From the NCBI GenBank assembly GCA_000827325.1, contig KN832870.1, forward strand, positions 4,712,001 through 4,776,000: 64,000 bases of DNA, read 5' to 3'. The translations under genes and the position numbers were made by a program. The notes under the pieces were generated by a model. It saw only the letters and a list, made by a program, of their open reading frames with translations. It did no database searches and was not told the origin of the DNA. The DNA is from Oidiodendron maius Zn. Taxonomy: Eukaryota > Ascomycota > Leotiomycetes > Myxotrichaceae. This document shows, piece by piece, positions 51,629 to 62,249 of this stretch (position 1 is its first letter; each line of letters starts with the position of its first letter).

Positions 51629-52856
51629 CGAATTAGATCATGTCGGAAGTCAAGCTGGAGATGTTACCGAGAGGGTTGACGCGACCCGAACGCGTTTACG
51701 CGATGAGGGACAAGCGAGGCCGAGGATTAGCCATTATCTCCGATCTCCTTTCCCCTATTTACTGGACTTTGTACCTGTGGTCAAACTGCAGTGAAGCTGT
51801 CAGGGTTCTATACTAACCCTAAACTGCAATGCGCAATAACTTCTCGGTCACTCGAGATTGAAGGGAATGCACAGAAAAGCTCCAACAAGCCATATGCTAG
51901 TGGCTTGTTGCTCCTTCGCGGCCTTTCGGAAGAGGACAAATGCATAGAGCTTCATCTCGATCACGAAGCGACATCGGCGCCAACCCCAGACACTGCCCTT
52001 ATGTATTTTCCCGTTTGGGCCGGTGATATGCAACAAACCACTTGCGGCAGACCTCATTTCATGTTCACGTCAAGGTGGAAGGACTGTGTTTTTGTTGCAT
52101 GTCGCGATCGCCGATAACGGGAAGAGTGGATCGGAGTGCTGTTTTATATCGGCATGCAATTGCAGGACTGGAGAGAGTTAAGGGAACAGTAGCGCCAAGT
52201 ACAAATGCTAATTAACTCCTTCTAGGTGTACACTAGGTACTCCGTCATGTAATAGCCGCGGCATATCTATAGCTACCTTGATCTTCCTCCTTTCATCTTG
52301 GTTGCTCCACCGGGCTAGGTTGTCATTTGTAGTGTATAAGAGATTCTATAGATGCCGATCTTTCCGCGACTTGCGGTATATATAGAAGGCACAAATGCGA
52401 GGAATTGCTGCACCGTGCCACCCAGATGTACCACTCGCAGTAGACATGTTACTGGGCACTAGTACAATTACCCGCAGCTTGTCAGCAGGACGTAATCAAG
52501 GTAGTTTTCATCCCATGACGGGTGACCACAGCCCCTCAGCCAATCAACTGGCACCGTCCTTACAAGATTAGCGTTGTATCTCCCTTTAAGAGTCTGGTAA
52601 AGGTGCTAGTCCAAAAAGCTAAATCGCCCACTCTACTATACAGTACTAACAAAACATTTCCCTTCCCGGCCTCGGTCGGGCTATCACGTGACAAGGCAAC
52701 AATGCCGGCATCCGACGTTCATCTCGGGCCAAACCTCGATTGCGGGAATATTCAAGTCCTGGCAATTGCTTCTCCTTCTGACATCTTATTCCCATCAACC
52801 ACCAACCCTCATCCTGCCCTCCACTTGCGCTCCCCTTGTCTCACGCTGGCACGCCC
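51629..52856. other. Divergent intergenic region
   Basis: 1.2 kb between CTF18 and the Zn2Cys6 gene. Contains the MluI-box cluster near CTF18. Small frames (for example a 57-codon one from 51640) show no family motif. No gene supported. Confidence 0.5.
51679..51702 (-). promoter_or_regulatory. Three ACGCG motifs, one full MluI cell-cycle box, before CTF18
   Basis: ACGCG cores at 51679, 51690 (full ACGCGT, 51690-51695) and 51698, within 75 bp upstream of the CTF18 ATG. ACGCGT is the MBF (Mbp1/Swi6-type) site of G1/S replication genes, which suits CTF18. Confidence 0.6.
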
Positions 52857-55160
52857 ATGCACGTACCCGTCATGGACCCCTCTGTTTACTCTTCTCTTTC
52901 CCCTGTCGCAACCAGCGACTCCCCAGCCACTGCCGACTCATTGCCGTTGAAGCTGGAGAATGGGTATTCCTCAGAGCATGCCAAAAAGAAACAGAAGCGT
53001 AATAAGCCAACCCTGTCGTGTGAGGAGTGTGTTGAGAGGAAGACAAAGGTAGAGTGTTCAATTGACTGCCTCTGATTCGAATTATTTATCGCGATGCATG
53101 GCCCGAGCTGTGTCGAGTGAGAGTTATGATAGCTCCGCTTTTTCTTGCTTTTGCTGGATGCAGTGCCGCCATAAGACACCATCCCTTCTCCCAGTGGTCC
53201 TGGCCTCACATGACTGCGGCATTATTCCTGTTAGCCTATATTCTGTGAAGTCAATCGCTATCGCATACTTCTTTATGCTGCGAGAAATGAACATCATGCT
53301 AATGTTCCGTGATAGTGTGATCGAGGGAGGCCCCATTGTCTTGCTTGTGAGTTGCCCTTCTCATATTGGCCGCCATTATTAAACTTCATAGGTATAAAAC
53401 GCCAAACTGAATGTAAATATGCACATGTTGCCAATATCCTTGAGTCCGTTGCACCCCTAACTATCTCAGTAAGCCCTAACCTTGACTAGGGAGACAAGTC
53501 GCTCTGTCAGCCATTCTCGCCGTATGACAAAACCTCCAAGAAAGCGAGTTGCGGTGTCAAATCACTTTGAATCCCCACGGCAGGCACAAAGTACAAACGG
53601 CAAAGTCCTGTTTACCGGCTCGTCAAGTCCAGCCACAGGCCTGCTCTCTAATGTACCCTACTCTCACCCTTCAGCTTCCAATGTGTTTGGAATCGGGTCT
53701 GAACACCCCTTTGCCAATTATTGGACATGCCAAGGTGGATTGGCAGAAGTTATCTCGGTCATGCCCGACAAGATGCAAGCAGATCTTTTGCTGGAGATGT
53801 ACTTTGAATGTGTCGACCCGGTTTATCCCATGATTCACAGACAAACTTTCTATGCCGATTATACGCACTTCTGGTCCCTTCCTCGGCCGGATAAGGATGT
53901 ATCTGACACGGCATTGGTGGCATTGATCTTTACCATGCTGGCCATGGGCACGCAGTTCACGACGTCGACATCCCTTAGGGAGCGACAGCAGACGGCAGAG
54001 TTCTACGCCTCGGCAGCTCACCAGGCATTGAGAACGGGTTCCTATCTCAACAAGCCAACAACGCGATCTATCCAGGCCATGGTTTTGATAACTTATTTCC
54101 TGATCAATGACAATCACGCCTCCGACGGCTGGTCGTTCGCGGGTATTCTCATCCGCCAGGCATATGCCATGGGCCTCCATAGAGATCCCAATATTGTCTG
54201 CCCAGAAGCTAGCATCTTCGAGAAGCAGTGTAGGAGAAAGCTTTGGCAAGCAGTTCTCCTCCAGGACACATTCCTCACAGTCCTACTGTCGCTCCCACCG
54301 AGCGCTACTCATACTGACGTCAATGTGGAAGATCTCATTGATGACTCTTCTAGCATCGCACATTCGAATCCAACCGATACCTCCTACATCCGCGGCAGCT
54401 GGGCCCTCGCAAACCTCGTTCAGGAAACGATTTGCTCACCACGCTCCCTTGACCTCCCCATCTGCTCCACTCCGCGCCAGAAGTCCAAACTCCTAGCTGA
54501 TTTCCGCGCTGTCTACCGTTCATTGCCAGATATCTTCCGCTCCTGGGACGCTGAGTCTATCACCACCTTAGCTCAAACCAATAAACGCATAGTCCGCCAA
54601 GTTAGTCCTATAGAAACCATCTCTTCTTATTCTAATCTTCTCACTAACCTTACTCCTCTTCAGACCCTCTTCCTCAACAGCAACTACTTCCATAACGTGA
54701 TGCTCTTGCACTCCAGCGCGAGCCCGGACGTGCCCGTCAATGTGCGGGGCTCTCTTGAGGCCGCGCACGACGCCATTAATTCCTTCTTTCTGCTCTATGC
54801 CATCCTCGAGAGCGAGGCTACAGTCTGGTGGGTGTTCAACCACCGCGCGTTCCTAGAGGCGTTGTGCATAGGGAATATTCTGCAGGAGCAGGCGAAAGAG
54901 GAGAATGGCATGGAGGTGCTGACCCAAGATCCGTTATACGTGCGGGCGAAATCTGATATACGTATGTACTTCTTCACGCACTTCTACAACCAAGGGTTAC
55001 CTTTCCATTTTCGCTGTATCCTTTGGATCTGAAGGATGCCATACTAATAATAAATGGGAACATAGTGCAAATGATCGATATAATGCAGCGCATGAGCGAA
55101 GGGGAGCATGGATCTGAAGTGGCAAAGACGAGAGTCTCTGTATTAACTACCTATTTGTAG
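52857..55160 (+). CDS. Zn2Cys6 fungal transcription factor
   Basis: Proposed exons 52857-53048, 53316-53346, 53392-53468, 53545-54961 and 55066-55160, about 603 residues. The zinc cluster CEECVERKTKC-DRGRPHCLAC-IKRQTEC is split over three exons, one only 31 bp long, and is preceded by a basic KKKQKRNKP. The middle holds the fungal_trans homology region (MYFECVDPVYPMIHRQTFY, AYAMGLHRDP). The ending MIDIMQRMSEGEHGSEVAKT after the last intron is typical of this family. The join at 53468/53545 is the weakest: the sequence just before 53545 (53482-53544) is open in the downstream frame and looks protein-like, yet no canonical intron of normal size links it to the zinc-cluster exon. The start could also be 52872. 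Targets unknown. Confidence 0.8.
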
Positions 55161-55622
55161 TTATAAACGCCCTTTAGGTATTTGGGTTTTGTTCTACACT
55201 AATACATCAACATCCACGAGGCCTCGTCCACGTCCTATGCAAGTATGATTATCAAGCATGAATGAAAAATAACATGCAATTGCTACGCCCATCTCGCTAT
55301 AATTTGCGCAGTCGAGGACCTTATACCACGCACGCATGCTAAAACGATGACCATTATTCTGTAAGGTAGCTTTCTTTCATGGTTCTCATCATCATCTTCC
55401 TCGCTCAAATTTCATAACCCTCAATACCAGGAGCTTCAACGGGTTGAAACCAAAGAGGAGCATTGAAACGCCGGTTCCATGCCATACCATGCACATCTCT
55501 CGCGGCCTTCGCAAATATAGACATTGAGAGGGCAGGCCACACCTTAAGTGCAACATAAGTTCCTGGGAGAAAGAGGTAAAAAATTCCAGTCCTAGGGAAA
55601 GGAGACGGAGAATACTTTTGTT
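55161..55622. other. Convergent intergenic region
   Basis: About 460 bp between two convergent stop codons; 3' UTR sequence only, as far as I can see. Confidence 0.5.
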
Positions 55623-57364
55623 TTACTCATGTCGCCGACTATTAGACTGCGAAGAGAAGCGGTCTCGGAGCCAGGATATCGGTCCTCCACCTCCACTTCC
55701 TGTCGCATTAGTGGCGGACTCAGTGGTGGATCTTGAACTGTGGCGGGACTCCCGTGATCGGTCACTGCCGCTCGTGTTACCCCTCCTACTCTCACGCTCT
55801 CGCGGGTTGTAGTTCGCGCTTACCTCGGACTCTCGTCGTCGGTAGGAGCCGGGCATGGGGCGATCCTCATCGGGGTCGCGCGGCAGGTAGCTGTCGTGAC
55901 GGTGGGACGATCTTCGACGGTGCTGGATCTCTTCTCGGGGTGGGGGTGTAATTCTGCCTGTTGCACGGATGGAATCGAGTCGGGCTTCGTTTCTGTTCAT
56001 GATATTATCCCTGCTAAGACGTGATCCGAGACTCAGGCGGCGCGCGCGGGGCTCAGCTCTTGAGTTTGGTGAGTTGGGCGCCCGGCTGGATCTGCCACTA
56101 CTGGAGGGGGATTCTCCTATGCCTTTTCTACAGATCGGGCAAGTGTTGTGCTCGCTCAGCCATGCCGAGGCGCATGTCTCGTGGAACCAATGGGTGCAAG
56201 GTAGCATAACAACTTCATCTCCAATATGCACATCGTCCATGCACACACTACACTCTCCTTTCCCCTCAGGACCAAGTAATTCTTCGTCTAATTTTCTCTT
56301 CGGGAGCGCTTGGATGGCGTGGGGGGATGCGGGGCCAGGGGCATTGGAGGTAGGATGCTGCTCCATTAGGGTTGAGATAATCTGGTCCAGGGCTTCTTGA
56401 GTATATACGGCATCGCCATGACGGGCATTAGCGGGATTGAGGAGAGACGCAAACAAGCCCTGCAGACCTGGAGGGCCTCCCATGCCGGCGTTGCGACGGC
56501 CATCGTCAGGTGGCGGTCCCATTTGGCCGAAGATATTTCCAAGCATCCTGGCAATCTCGTCAGGAGGACCTCTTATACTAATAAGGTATAGAGAACGGCC
56601 ATTGGGGGAGGCGAAAGGAAGGGGTGAGGGTGAGGATGAGGGTGAGGATGAGGGTGAGGCGTACGTAGCTAGATCTTCAACAGGCGGTCCGCCTGTTAGA
56701 GGTCCATCTGTCCTCGGTCTTAAGTTGCCAGTAGTAAAGGTAAATCGTCCTCCCACCACATGAGGGGTCCCACTTCCACCCATACGGAAACCAGTAGCAG
56801 AGAAGGGAGGCCGGTTGCCGTAGAGGTCATCAGGGCCAGACCTGCCCGGCCGACCAGCTCGAAAGCCAGGACCCATCAGAGTACCCAGCATATTTTGGAA
56901 GTCTCTCATCACATAGGTGGGGTCATTTGGATCTGGCCTGTCTCTCCTGCTAGAGCCATCCCGTGGGGTTGAAGCGCGAATGGTTTGGCGGACAAAGACA
57001 GAGCCTCCAGGACCATGTGTGATGTGTTCTTCAATATCTGCTTCTTCCGGGTCGGAATTATCGTCTTCATCCCACGGATTATGATTGAAGAGCTGATGGT
57101 AGCCAGGCGGAGTGTCGGGAATATGCATGCCAGGCCGTGGGTCGCTCTCTCCAGAAACCTGCATAATGTTAGAGAGCAACGACCAAGATAGAGGTAGAGG
57201 AATCTTACTATCTCAGTGATCTCACTTTGACAGCGCGGGCAGATCAATCCATGCACATCTTGATACCACTCATGCGTGCACTGGTGGCAGAACACAACCT
57301 GTCGCTGGCCAGTGGCATCGAGATGTCCACGGCTGTTGCCAGAGCCTTGTGGTTGATCTGCCAT
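55623..57364 (-). CDS. RING-H2 E3 ubiquitin ligase with N-terminal zinc ribbon (RNF126/BCA2-like)
   Basis: Exons 57364-57209 and 57158-55623, 563 residues; intron 50 bp. The N-terminal CHQC...CPRCQSEITEI is a four-cysteine zinc ribbon (FCHQCTHEW...GLICPRCQ), the ubiquitin-binding type found in RNF115/RNF126. The middle is Pro/Gly/Ser/Arg-rich. The RING-H2 finger is complete: Cys355, Cys358, Cys373, His375, His378, Cys381, Cys392, Cys395 (CSVCMDDVHIGDEV...LPCTHWFHETC...CPIC). The C-terminal 160 residues are Arg/Ser-rich. Such ligases act in protein quality control and membrane-protein turnover; the substrate here is unknown. The start is the ATG in strong context (GCCATGG). Confidence 0.92.
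56621..56660. repeat. GGTGAGGATGA tandem repeat inside the RING gene
   Basis: Imperfect 6/12-bp units in frame with the gene, coding for a Ser/Pro-rich run (SPSSSPSSSPSP). Length variation between strains is likely because it preserves frame. Confidence 0.8.
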
Positions 57365-58167
57365 GGCGTCTCGTATGCCTTGATAGGCCGCGAGAGCAGT
57401 CAACCCGAGGCTCACTGCCAAGCCCGTCGTCCGTAGTGCCCGGAACGCCAGTGTGGGTAGAACTGCTGAGGGTACCGTCTGGCGCAGTTGAAGTTGATGT
57501 AGGCCAGGTTGATGATGAGATCGGACTTATTTGTGCAGCGGTCAGGATCGAGTACGTCGGACTGGGCTGAAGGAGGTACTTGATGTCATGCAACACAAGA
57601 GCTCTCCAGGATCGAGACGATAAGCCGGGACAAGGACGAGATACGGCAGGTGATAGCGGAGGTAGTGAGCGTTTGCCCCAGCAGAAGGAAGAGTGAGGAT
57701 CTTTGATGTGTGGTAAGAGGAGTAGAATCAAGGTTGAAGACAGTTGAAGGTGAATAACATCAAGGGAGCGCGCCCGTGGGAAGAGGCTGAGTTGCAGGAA
57801 TTACAACTGTCGAATGGCCATCTGACGCATCTGGCCGGTACGGCAAAGGTAGCTAGACGCTTCTCCTATCGATAACAACCCTGTTGCTGTGTCGTGCTGA
57901 CTGGTCAAGAGGTAATGGCCACAAGGCAGAACGTCAGACGCAACTATTTGGATGTCGTCAGGTGATTTGGGCGAGCAAACATGAAGGACGTTGCGTTTAA
58001 AACGACGAACGGAACAAACAAATTTAACGTGCGGAATATTCTCCCTAGATATGCAGCAAGTGATGGACATAGAGTGGTTTTATTTATTACAGCATTTGCT
58101 TCTGGAGCTGGTATTCGCACAGTAGAGACATCCCCAATGATCCCCCCCTCTTCTCCGTCTGCCCCTC
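57365..58167. other. Intergenic, RING ligase promoter and FIS1 3' side
   Basis: About 800 bp. Frames overlapping the start of the RING gene on both strands are not convincing. No gene recognised. Confidence 0.5.
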
Positions 58168-58872
58168 TTATCTCCTTCGCGCGCTCTTGATGATCATTCC
58201 GCCTACTACACCGGCAGCAATAGCAACTCCGCTCAGTATAGCAACTCCCAGGAGCCCCTCTCGTGCAACCCTGTCATCGATCAACCCCTTCAGGCTCGAT
58301 GCCTGCATGTTCCCAGGCTCTTTATCTAGAAGAAGATCATTGTATCGTCGAGCCTCAGCGTAATTCCCCAACTTGTAATTCCCCAGCGCCAGGTAGTAGA
58401 GGCATTCTCTCCTTCGCTCAGGAGCCGTGCGGAAGATATCTGAGAGGAGCCGGACGCCTTCTTGTTGATCCTGACGTTCATTGGATTTAATCAAGCCCTA
58501 TTGCAAACATCAGAGTGAAGTTCCAGTAGCATGATCACAGGCAGCACATACCCATGCATAGTTGAACTTTGTCTGTACACCAACGTGTTCTCCCTCCTTC
58601 TCGAACTGTGCTCGGAGGACTTGCAGCTCTGCGGGCTTCAGCGGACTGCGTTGATGTTAGCTGCGATTTCTCTGTTATGCATGCAAATTGGAAGCGAGAT
58701 GTTGATCTAAAGGGGAGGACGGCTGGCGGACCTTTCGGCATCTGCTGCATCTAGATTATAAGTCTCGTTAGTATAATGTTTCCTATGGCAGAGAGTGCGA
58801 CTTATGACGAAGCACTCGAGAGTTGGTCATGGATGCTCGTCGACCATACTTACACGGTAGTGAGGAACCCAT
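58168..58872 (-). CDS. FIS1: FIS1 mitochondrial fission receptor
   Basis: Exons: 58872-58854, 58750-58732, 58645-58552 and 58497-58168, 153 residues. Two consecutive 19-bp exons rebuild the start [23 protein letters not shown] exactly as in fungal Fis1. The TPR-like bundle reads [40 protein letters not shown] and [22 protein letters not shown]-terminal membrane segment ([20 protein letters not shown]) with the basic tail KSARRR anchors it in the outer membrane of mitochondria and peroxisomes, where it recruits Mdv1/Dnm1. The donor of intron 2 (GTCCGC) is unusually weak. Confidence 0.95.
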
Positions 58873-59201
58873 GTTTGACTCTGATTATTAATACCGAGTG
58901 ATATGGTCTTAGGATAAACTGTGGTATCCTTAGACCGCTCTGGATATACAAATGCAACTCAGAAGGAGGATTAAGGGCAGAGGTTTGAGAGAGTGTTCAT
59001 GTGGCGTCACTCTGTGGCTTGTGATCCTGACGCCAAAGGCTGTCGCCTGTACTGTAGATTCCCGAGGCCGTTGCTGCGTCAACCAGCAAATTCGCCACAA
59101 AACACCTCGATTACTACCGCGAGTCATGGCATGTTACAAACCCCCCATTGAAATTCGCATTAACAGAATCCATTCCGCTACTCTGTTAAGATACCGCAGA
59201 C
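58873..59201. promoter_or_regulatory. Short divergent promoter between FIS1 and SPC24
   Basis: 329 bp between start codons serves both genes. Several AT-rich patches, no clear TATA box. Confidence 0.55.
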
Positions 59202-59895
59202 ATGCTCCTAGATGAGGATCCCGCAACGGTATGAGTCTATCACTCATTTCATGGTCTCCAGCTAACATCTCAAGCTTATTCACCATACGATCGGCAACTT
59301 CAACATCCAACCAGACAAACTTGCCGTCTCGCGCATCAATGAATCGCTATCAACACTACAACAAGCTCGCGACTTACGTGTGCGCGAAGCGGAGAGCGCA
59401 TTAAAGAGTATGGGAAACATTTCCTTTGCTCAATACTCAACTTTACAACGTTACTAATATTGAACAGAGCTCTCAAGGACTCTTACGTCTCTCAAGAACC
59501 ACCATGACGAAACCACAGCTGCGCACTCTGCCACCGCACACGCGTCCGAGATCGCTACTCTAGACACGCAGAAATTTCGCATTGCCAAGTCCGCCAACGA
59601 TTTGGAGATTGAGTCTGAGCGCCTCTCCTCCCAACTCGCAGACTTGCAAGCGCGCCTGCAAGAATTGGAGCTGCAGGGTGTGGATGGTGGAGATGGAGCG
59701 CGAAGGAGTATGGTCGATGATGCGAACAGTCTGATGCTGAAGATATATAAAGAATTGAAGATGGATGCGGAGAAGGATAGTAATGGGGAGTATACCAGGA
59801 TCGTTATGTGGAATAAAGGCAAGGCAGACGTGGTGAATCTTGACAAGAGACTGTCGAGGTTTTTCTACGCGAATTACTTCTGGGAGAGATTGTGA
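59202..59895 (+). CDS. SPC24: SPC24, Ndc80 kinetochore complex subunit
   Basis: Exons 59202-59228, 59275-59407 and 59468-59895, 195 residues; introns 46 and 60 bp. The first exon codes only for MLLDEDPAT. Residues about 35-125 form a long coiled coil ([18 protein letters not shown]..., [20 protein letters not shown]). The C-terminal globular part ([40 protein letters not shown]) matches the Spc24 fold that pairs with Spc25 and binds Mis12/CENP-T. Size and ending ...FWERL fit ascomycete Spc24. Confidence 0.93.
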
Positions 59896-60116
59896 AGAGG
59901 TGAAAATTTGGACTATTGGCAGGTAACGGCGTTCAATGGCTTAATACTGGATATACCTACGGAATGGGGAAGGCTCTGAATGAATTCAATGAATACTGCA
60001 TAGTACATTAAAATATTACATTTTGTTATATACAGGTTTGATGTCCCGGAAAGTAGTTCTACAGTCGCAGAGCGCCATGCCCACATAGCATCATTATATC
60101 GTAACAAAGTATATCA

Positions 60117-60800
60117 TCACCTCTGCTTCATACTCAACACAGACGAGGCCTTCGAACTCCCCGAAGACACACCAGAAGAAGATCTTCTCAACGCCCCGGG
60201 ACTAGGCGGCATTTGCGGGAAGAAACTATCTCCCGCGAACACGACGCTCGGCGGCGTCCTGGCCCGAGCGGTATTCATCATCATCATCTCGGAACTCATA
60301 ACCCTCTTCTGGCCGGGAATACTCCCGGATGTCAGAGATCGCTGATGTCGTCTCCCATGTTCCGCCGGGAGCTCCAGCCGAGAATTAATCTTCGTCCAGA
60401 GATCATCGTCGTCAGATGGCGGACCCAACCGCCAGCCCCCAACGCCCTCGTAGTCCCGTATACGATTAGCACTTGGATTCATGCCTAGCACCGCCGCAGT
60501 AGGTGTGGGCGTTGTTGAACCAGATACCACGGCGCTGGAGCCTCTCCGCCTCCTCCTACGTGAGGAGGAAGCCGTGGTAACGGATGATGTGGCATTGGGG
60601 AGAGATTGAGAAGTAGATTTGGTGCCGAGGAGATAGTTTGGTATGATGGTGAGGGCGAGCTCGATATACACGAGTGTCACCCGGAATAGCAGAATGGAGA
60701 AGGCAAGAACAGTGGTAAGGGCGGCGAGGAGCGCAATAGGGATGGTGAAGAGGAAGATGAAAGGCAGGATTAGACCGTGCCCCGGACTGAGCAATGCCAT
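60117..60800 (-). CDS. Conserved-looking fungal membrane protein, unknown function
   Basis: A single exon of 227 residues, convergent with SPC24. The first 55 residues contain two hydrophobic segments (GLILPFIFLFTIPIALLAAL and VLAFSILLFRVTLVYIELAL), so it should be an integral membrane protein with a long cytosolic tail. The tail begins with a six-arginine run (SSSRRRRRRGSS), has an acidic patch DDDDLW in GWRLGPPSDDDDLWTKINSR, and ends Ser-rich. I do not recognise the family. Its start shares a 276-bp promoter with the SCN1-like gene. Confidence 0.7.
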   Translation of the reverse strand: MALLSPGHGLILPFIFLFTIPIALLAALTTVLAFSILLFRVTLVYIELALTIIPNYLLGTKSTSQSLPNATSSVTTASSSRRRRRRGSSAVVSGSTTPTPTAAVLGMNPSANRIRDYEGVGGWRLGPPSDDDDLWTKINSRLELPAEHGRRHQRSLTSGSIPGQKRVMSSEMMMMNTARARTPPSVVFAGDSFFPQMPPSPGALRRSSSGVSSGSSKASSVLSMKQR

Positions 60801-61076
60801 GCCTATCGAAGGGGAAGAGACTGTATTCTGGGTTGTAAGAATTTAGGAAGAGGTGGCCGACGGGGAAGGTTTCCAATTGCATGTGGCGTTGCGGGGTAGT
60901 TTAGCCTGAGGCGAAAACTTACAATATCAAAAAGCCACCTCAAATGGAGCTTAAAAAGTCTCTAACATTGCATCTGCATATACAGCACTTCTTCTGGTAT
61001 AGCATTAATATCATATCTGCAGATAGTCAGGTGGCCAACTATGTAGCCCTCGTCAAAACAGGTATACTTGTTCGTC
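60801..61076. promoter_or_regulatory. Short divergent promoter
   Basis: 276 bp between the membrane-protein and SCN1 start codons. No motif stands out. Confidence 0.5.
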
Positions 61077-62249
61077 ATGGCGAATGCACTTGCAGAGAAA
61101 GCTGCACGAGACGACCGCTTTCCATGGAATCTTGGCGTTTATGATGCGCACTGCCATCCAACAGACACCATGGGCCTTGTTCCGTCAATATCCAATATGA
61201 AGGCACGTGCCCTGACGGTAATGGCAACCAGAGGACAGGATCAAGAGCTTGTTGCGCAAGTAGCGAATGAGTATGGTTTGCAATCCTCTAGGGATGTGAA
61301 CAAAGAACCGGGCCGAAGACGCATTATCCCGTGCTTCGGATGGCACCCTTGGTTTTCTCACGAGTTATATGATGACACTCAAAATCCAGTCTCAGATACC
61401 GGCTCGGAAGAGTTCAAGTTCCGCCACTATCAGTCAGCATTGAGCCCGCAGCCGGATGATATAGCTTTCCTGAGATCTCTCCCTCAGCCACGCTCGCTTT
61501 CAGAATTTCTCCGTGACACAAAGACGTACCTAGAGAAATATCCCCTAGCCCTCGTCGGCGAGATTGGAATAGACAAGTCTTTCCGCTTACCGACAGGATG
61601 GTCTCCAGATTTGGAAGAGTCGAGGGATGTGAGGCTTACTCCAGGTGGCAGAGAAGGGCGGTTACTCAGTCCGTATAGGGTGCAAATGCAACATCAAAGA
61701 GCTATTCTCAAAGCTCAGCTGGGGCTTGCTGGACAGATGAATCGAGCAGTTTCAATCCACGGCGTCCAAGCTCATGGTGTCATATTCGACGTGTTGCAAG
61801 AATCTTGGAAAGGCTATGAAAAAGAAATCTTGAGTAAGAGAGAGAGAAGGAAAGCCGTAACTCAGATTCAGAAAGATGAAGAGGAAGACGATGTATCTGC
61901 ACAGGGTAAAATCCCAGGGCCGTTTCCACCTCGGATTTGTCTGCATTCCTATTCTGGTCCCCTAGAGCCTCTCAAGCAATATTCCCATCCCTCGGTTCCG
62001 GTAGAAGTATTCTTCTCCTTCTCGGCTGTCGTCAACATGTCGACATCGGCGAGCGCGAGAGCAATTGAAGTCATCAAGCAACTACCCGATGATCGAATTC
62101 TCGTTGAGAGTGACATTCATGTTGCTGGAGAGAAAATGGATGTCCTACTAGAAGAGATGACTCGAAAGATCTGTGAAGTTAGAGGATGGAGCCTTGAAGA
62201 AGGCGTGCGGCAACTAGGAAGAAATTGGCTGCGGTTTGTATTTTCTTAA
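61077..62249 (+). CDS. TatD-family hydrolase, Scn1/Cut9-interacting type
   Basis: A single exon of 390 residues. TatD metal-site motifs are visible in order: DAHCHPTD near residue 22, [19 protein letters not shown], and VESDIHVAG near the end; [11 protein letters not shown] is the block typical of Cut9-interacting protein Scn1. TatD enzymes are metal-dependent deoxyribonucleases/phosphohydrolases; Scn1 of fission yeast interacts genetically with the APC/C subunit Cut9, and its enzyme activity is not well defined. An acidic Lys/Glu insert lies at about residues 265-280. The ATG at 61077 has good context. Confidence 0.9.
   Translation: MANALAEKAARDDRFPWNLGVYDAHCHPTDTMGLVPSISNMKARALTVMATRGQDQELVAQVANEYGLQSSRDVNKEPGRRRIIPCFGWHPWFSHELYDDTQNPVSDTGSEEFKFRHYQSALSPQPDDIAFLRSLPQPRSLSEFLRDTKTYLEKYPLALVGEIGIDKSFRLPTGWSPDLEESRDVRLTPGGREGRLLSPYRVQMQHQRAILKAQLGLAGQMNRAVSIHGVQAHGVIFDVLQESWKGYEKEILSKRERRKAVTQIQKDEEEDDVSAQGKIPGPFPPRICLHSYSGPLEPLKQYSHPSVPVEVFFSFSAVVNMSTSASARAIEVIKQLPDDRILVESDIHVAGEKMDVLLEEMTRKICEVRGWSLEEGVRQLGRNWLRFVFS

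Noticed and set aside
51640-51813. 57-codon frame starting MSEVKLEMLPRG
   Set aside because: It runs through the CTF18 promoter including the MluI-box cluster, and nothing suggests a conserved small protein.
57270-57731. 153-codon minus-strand frame over the RING gene start, considered as an upstream ORF
   Set aside because: It opens on a TTG rather than ATG and is out of frame with the zinc-ribbon exon, which has clear cysteine pairs.
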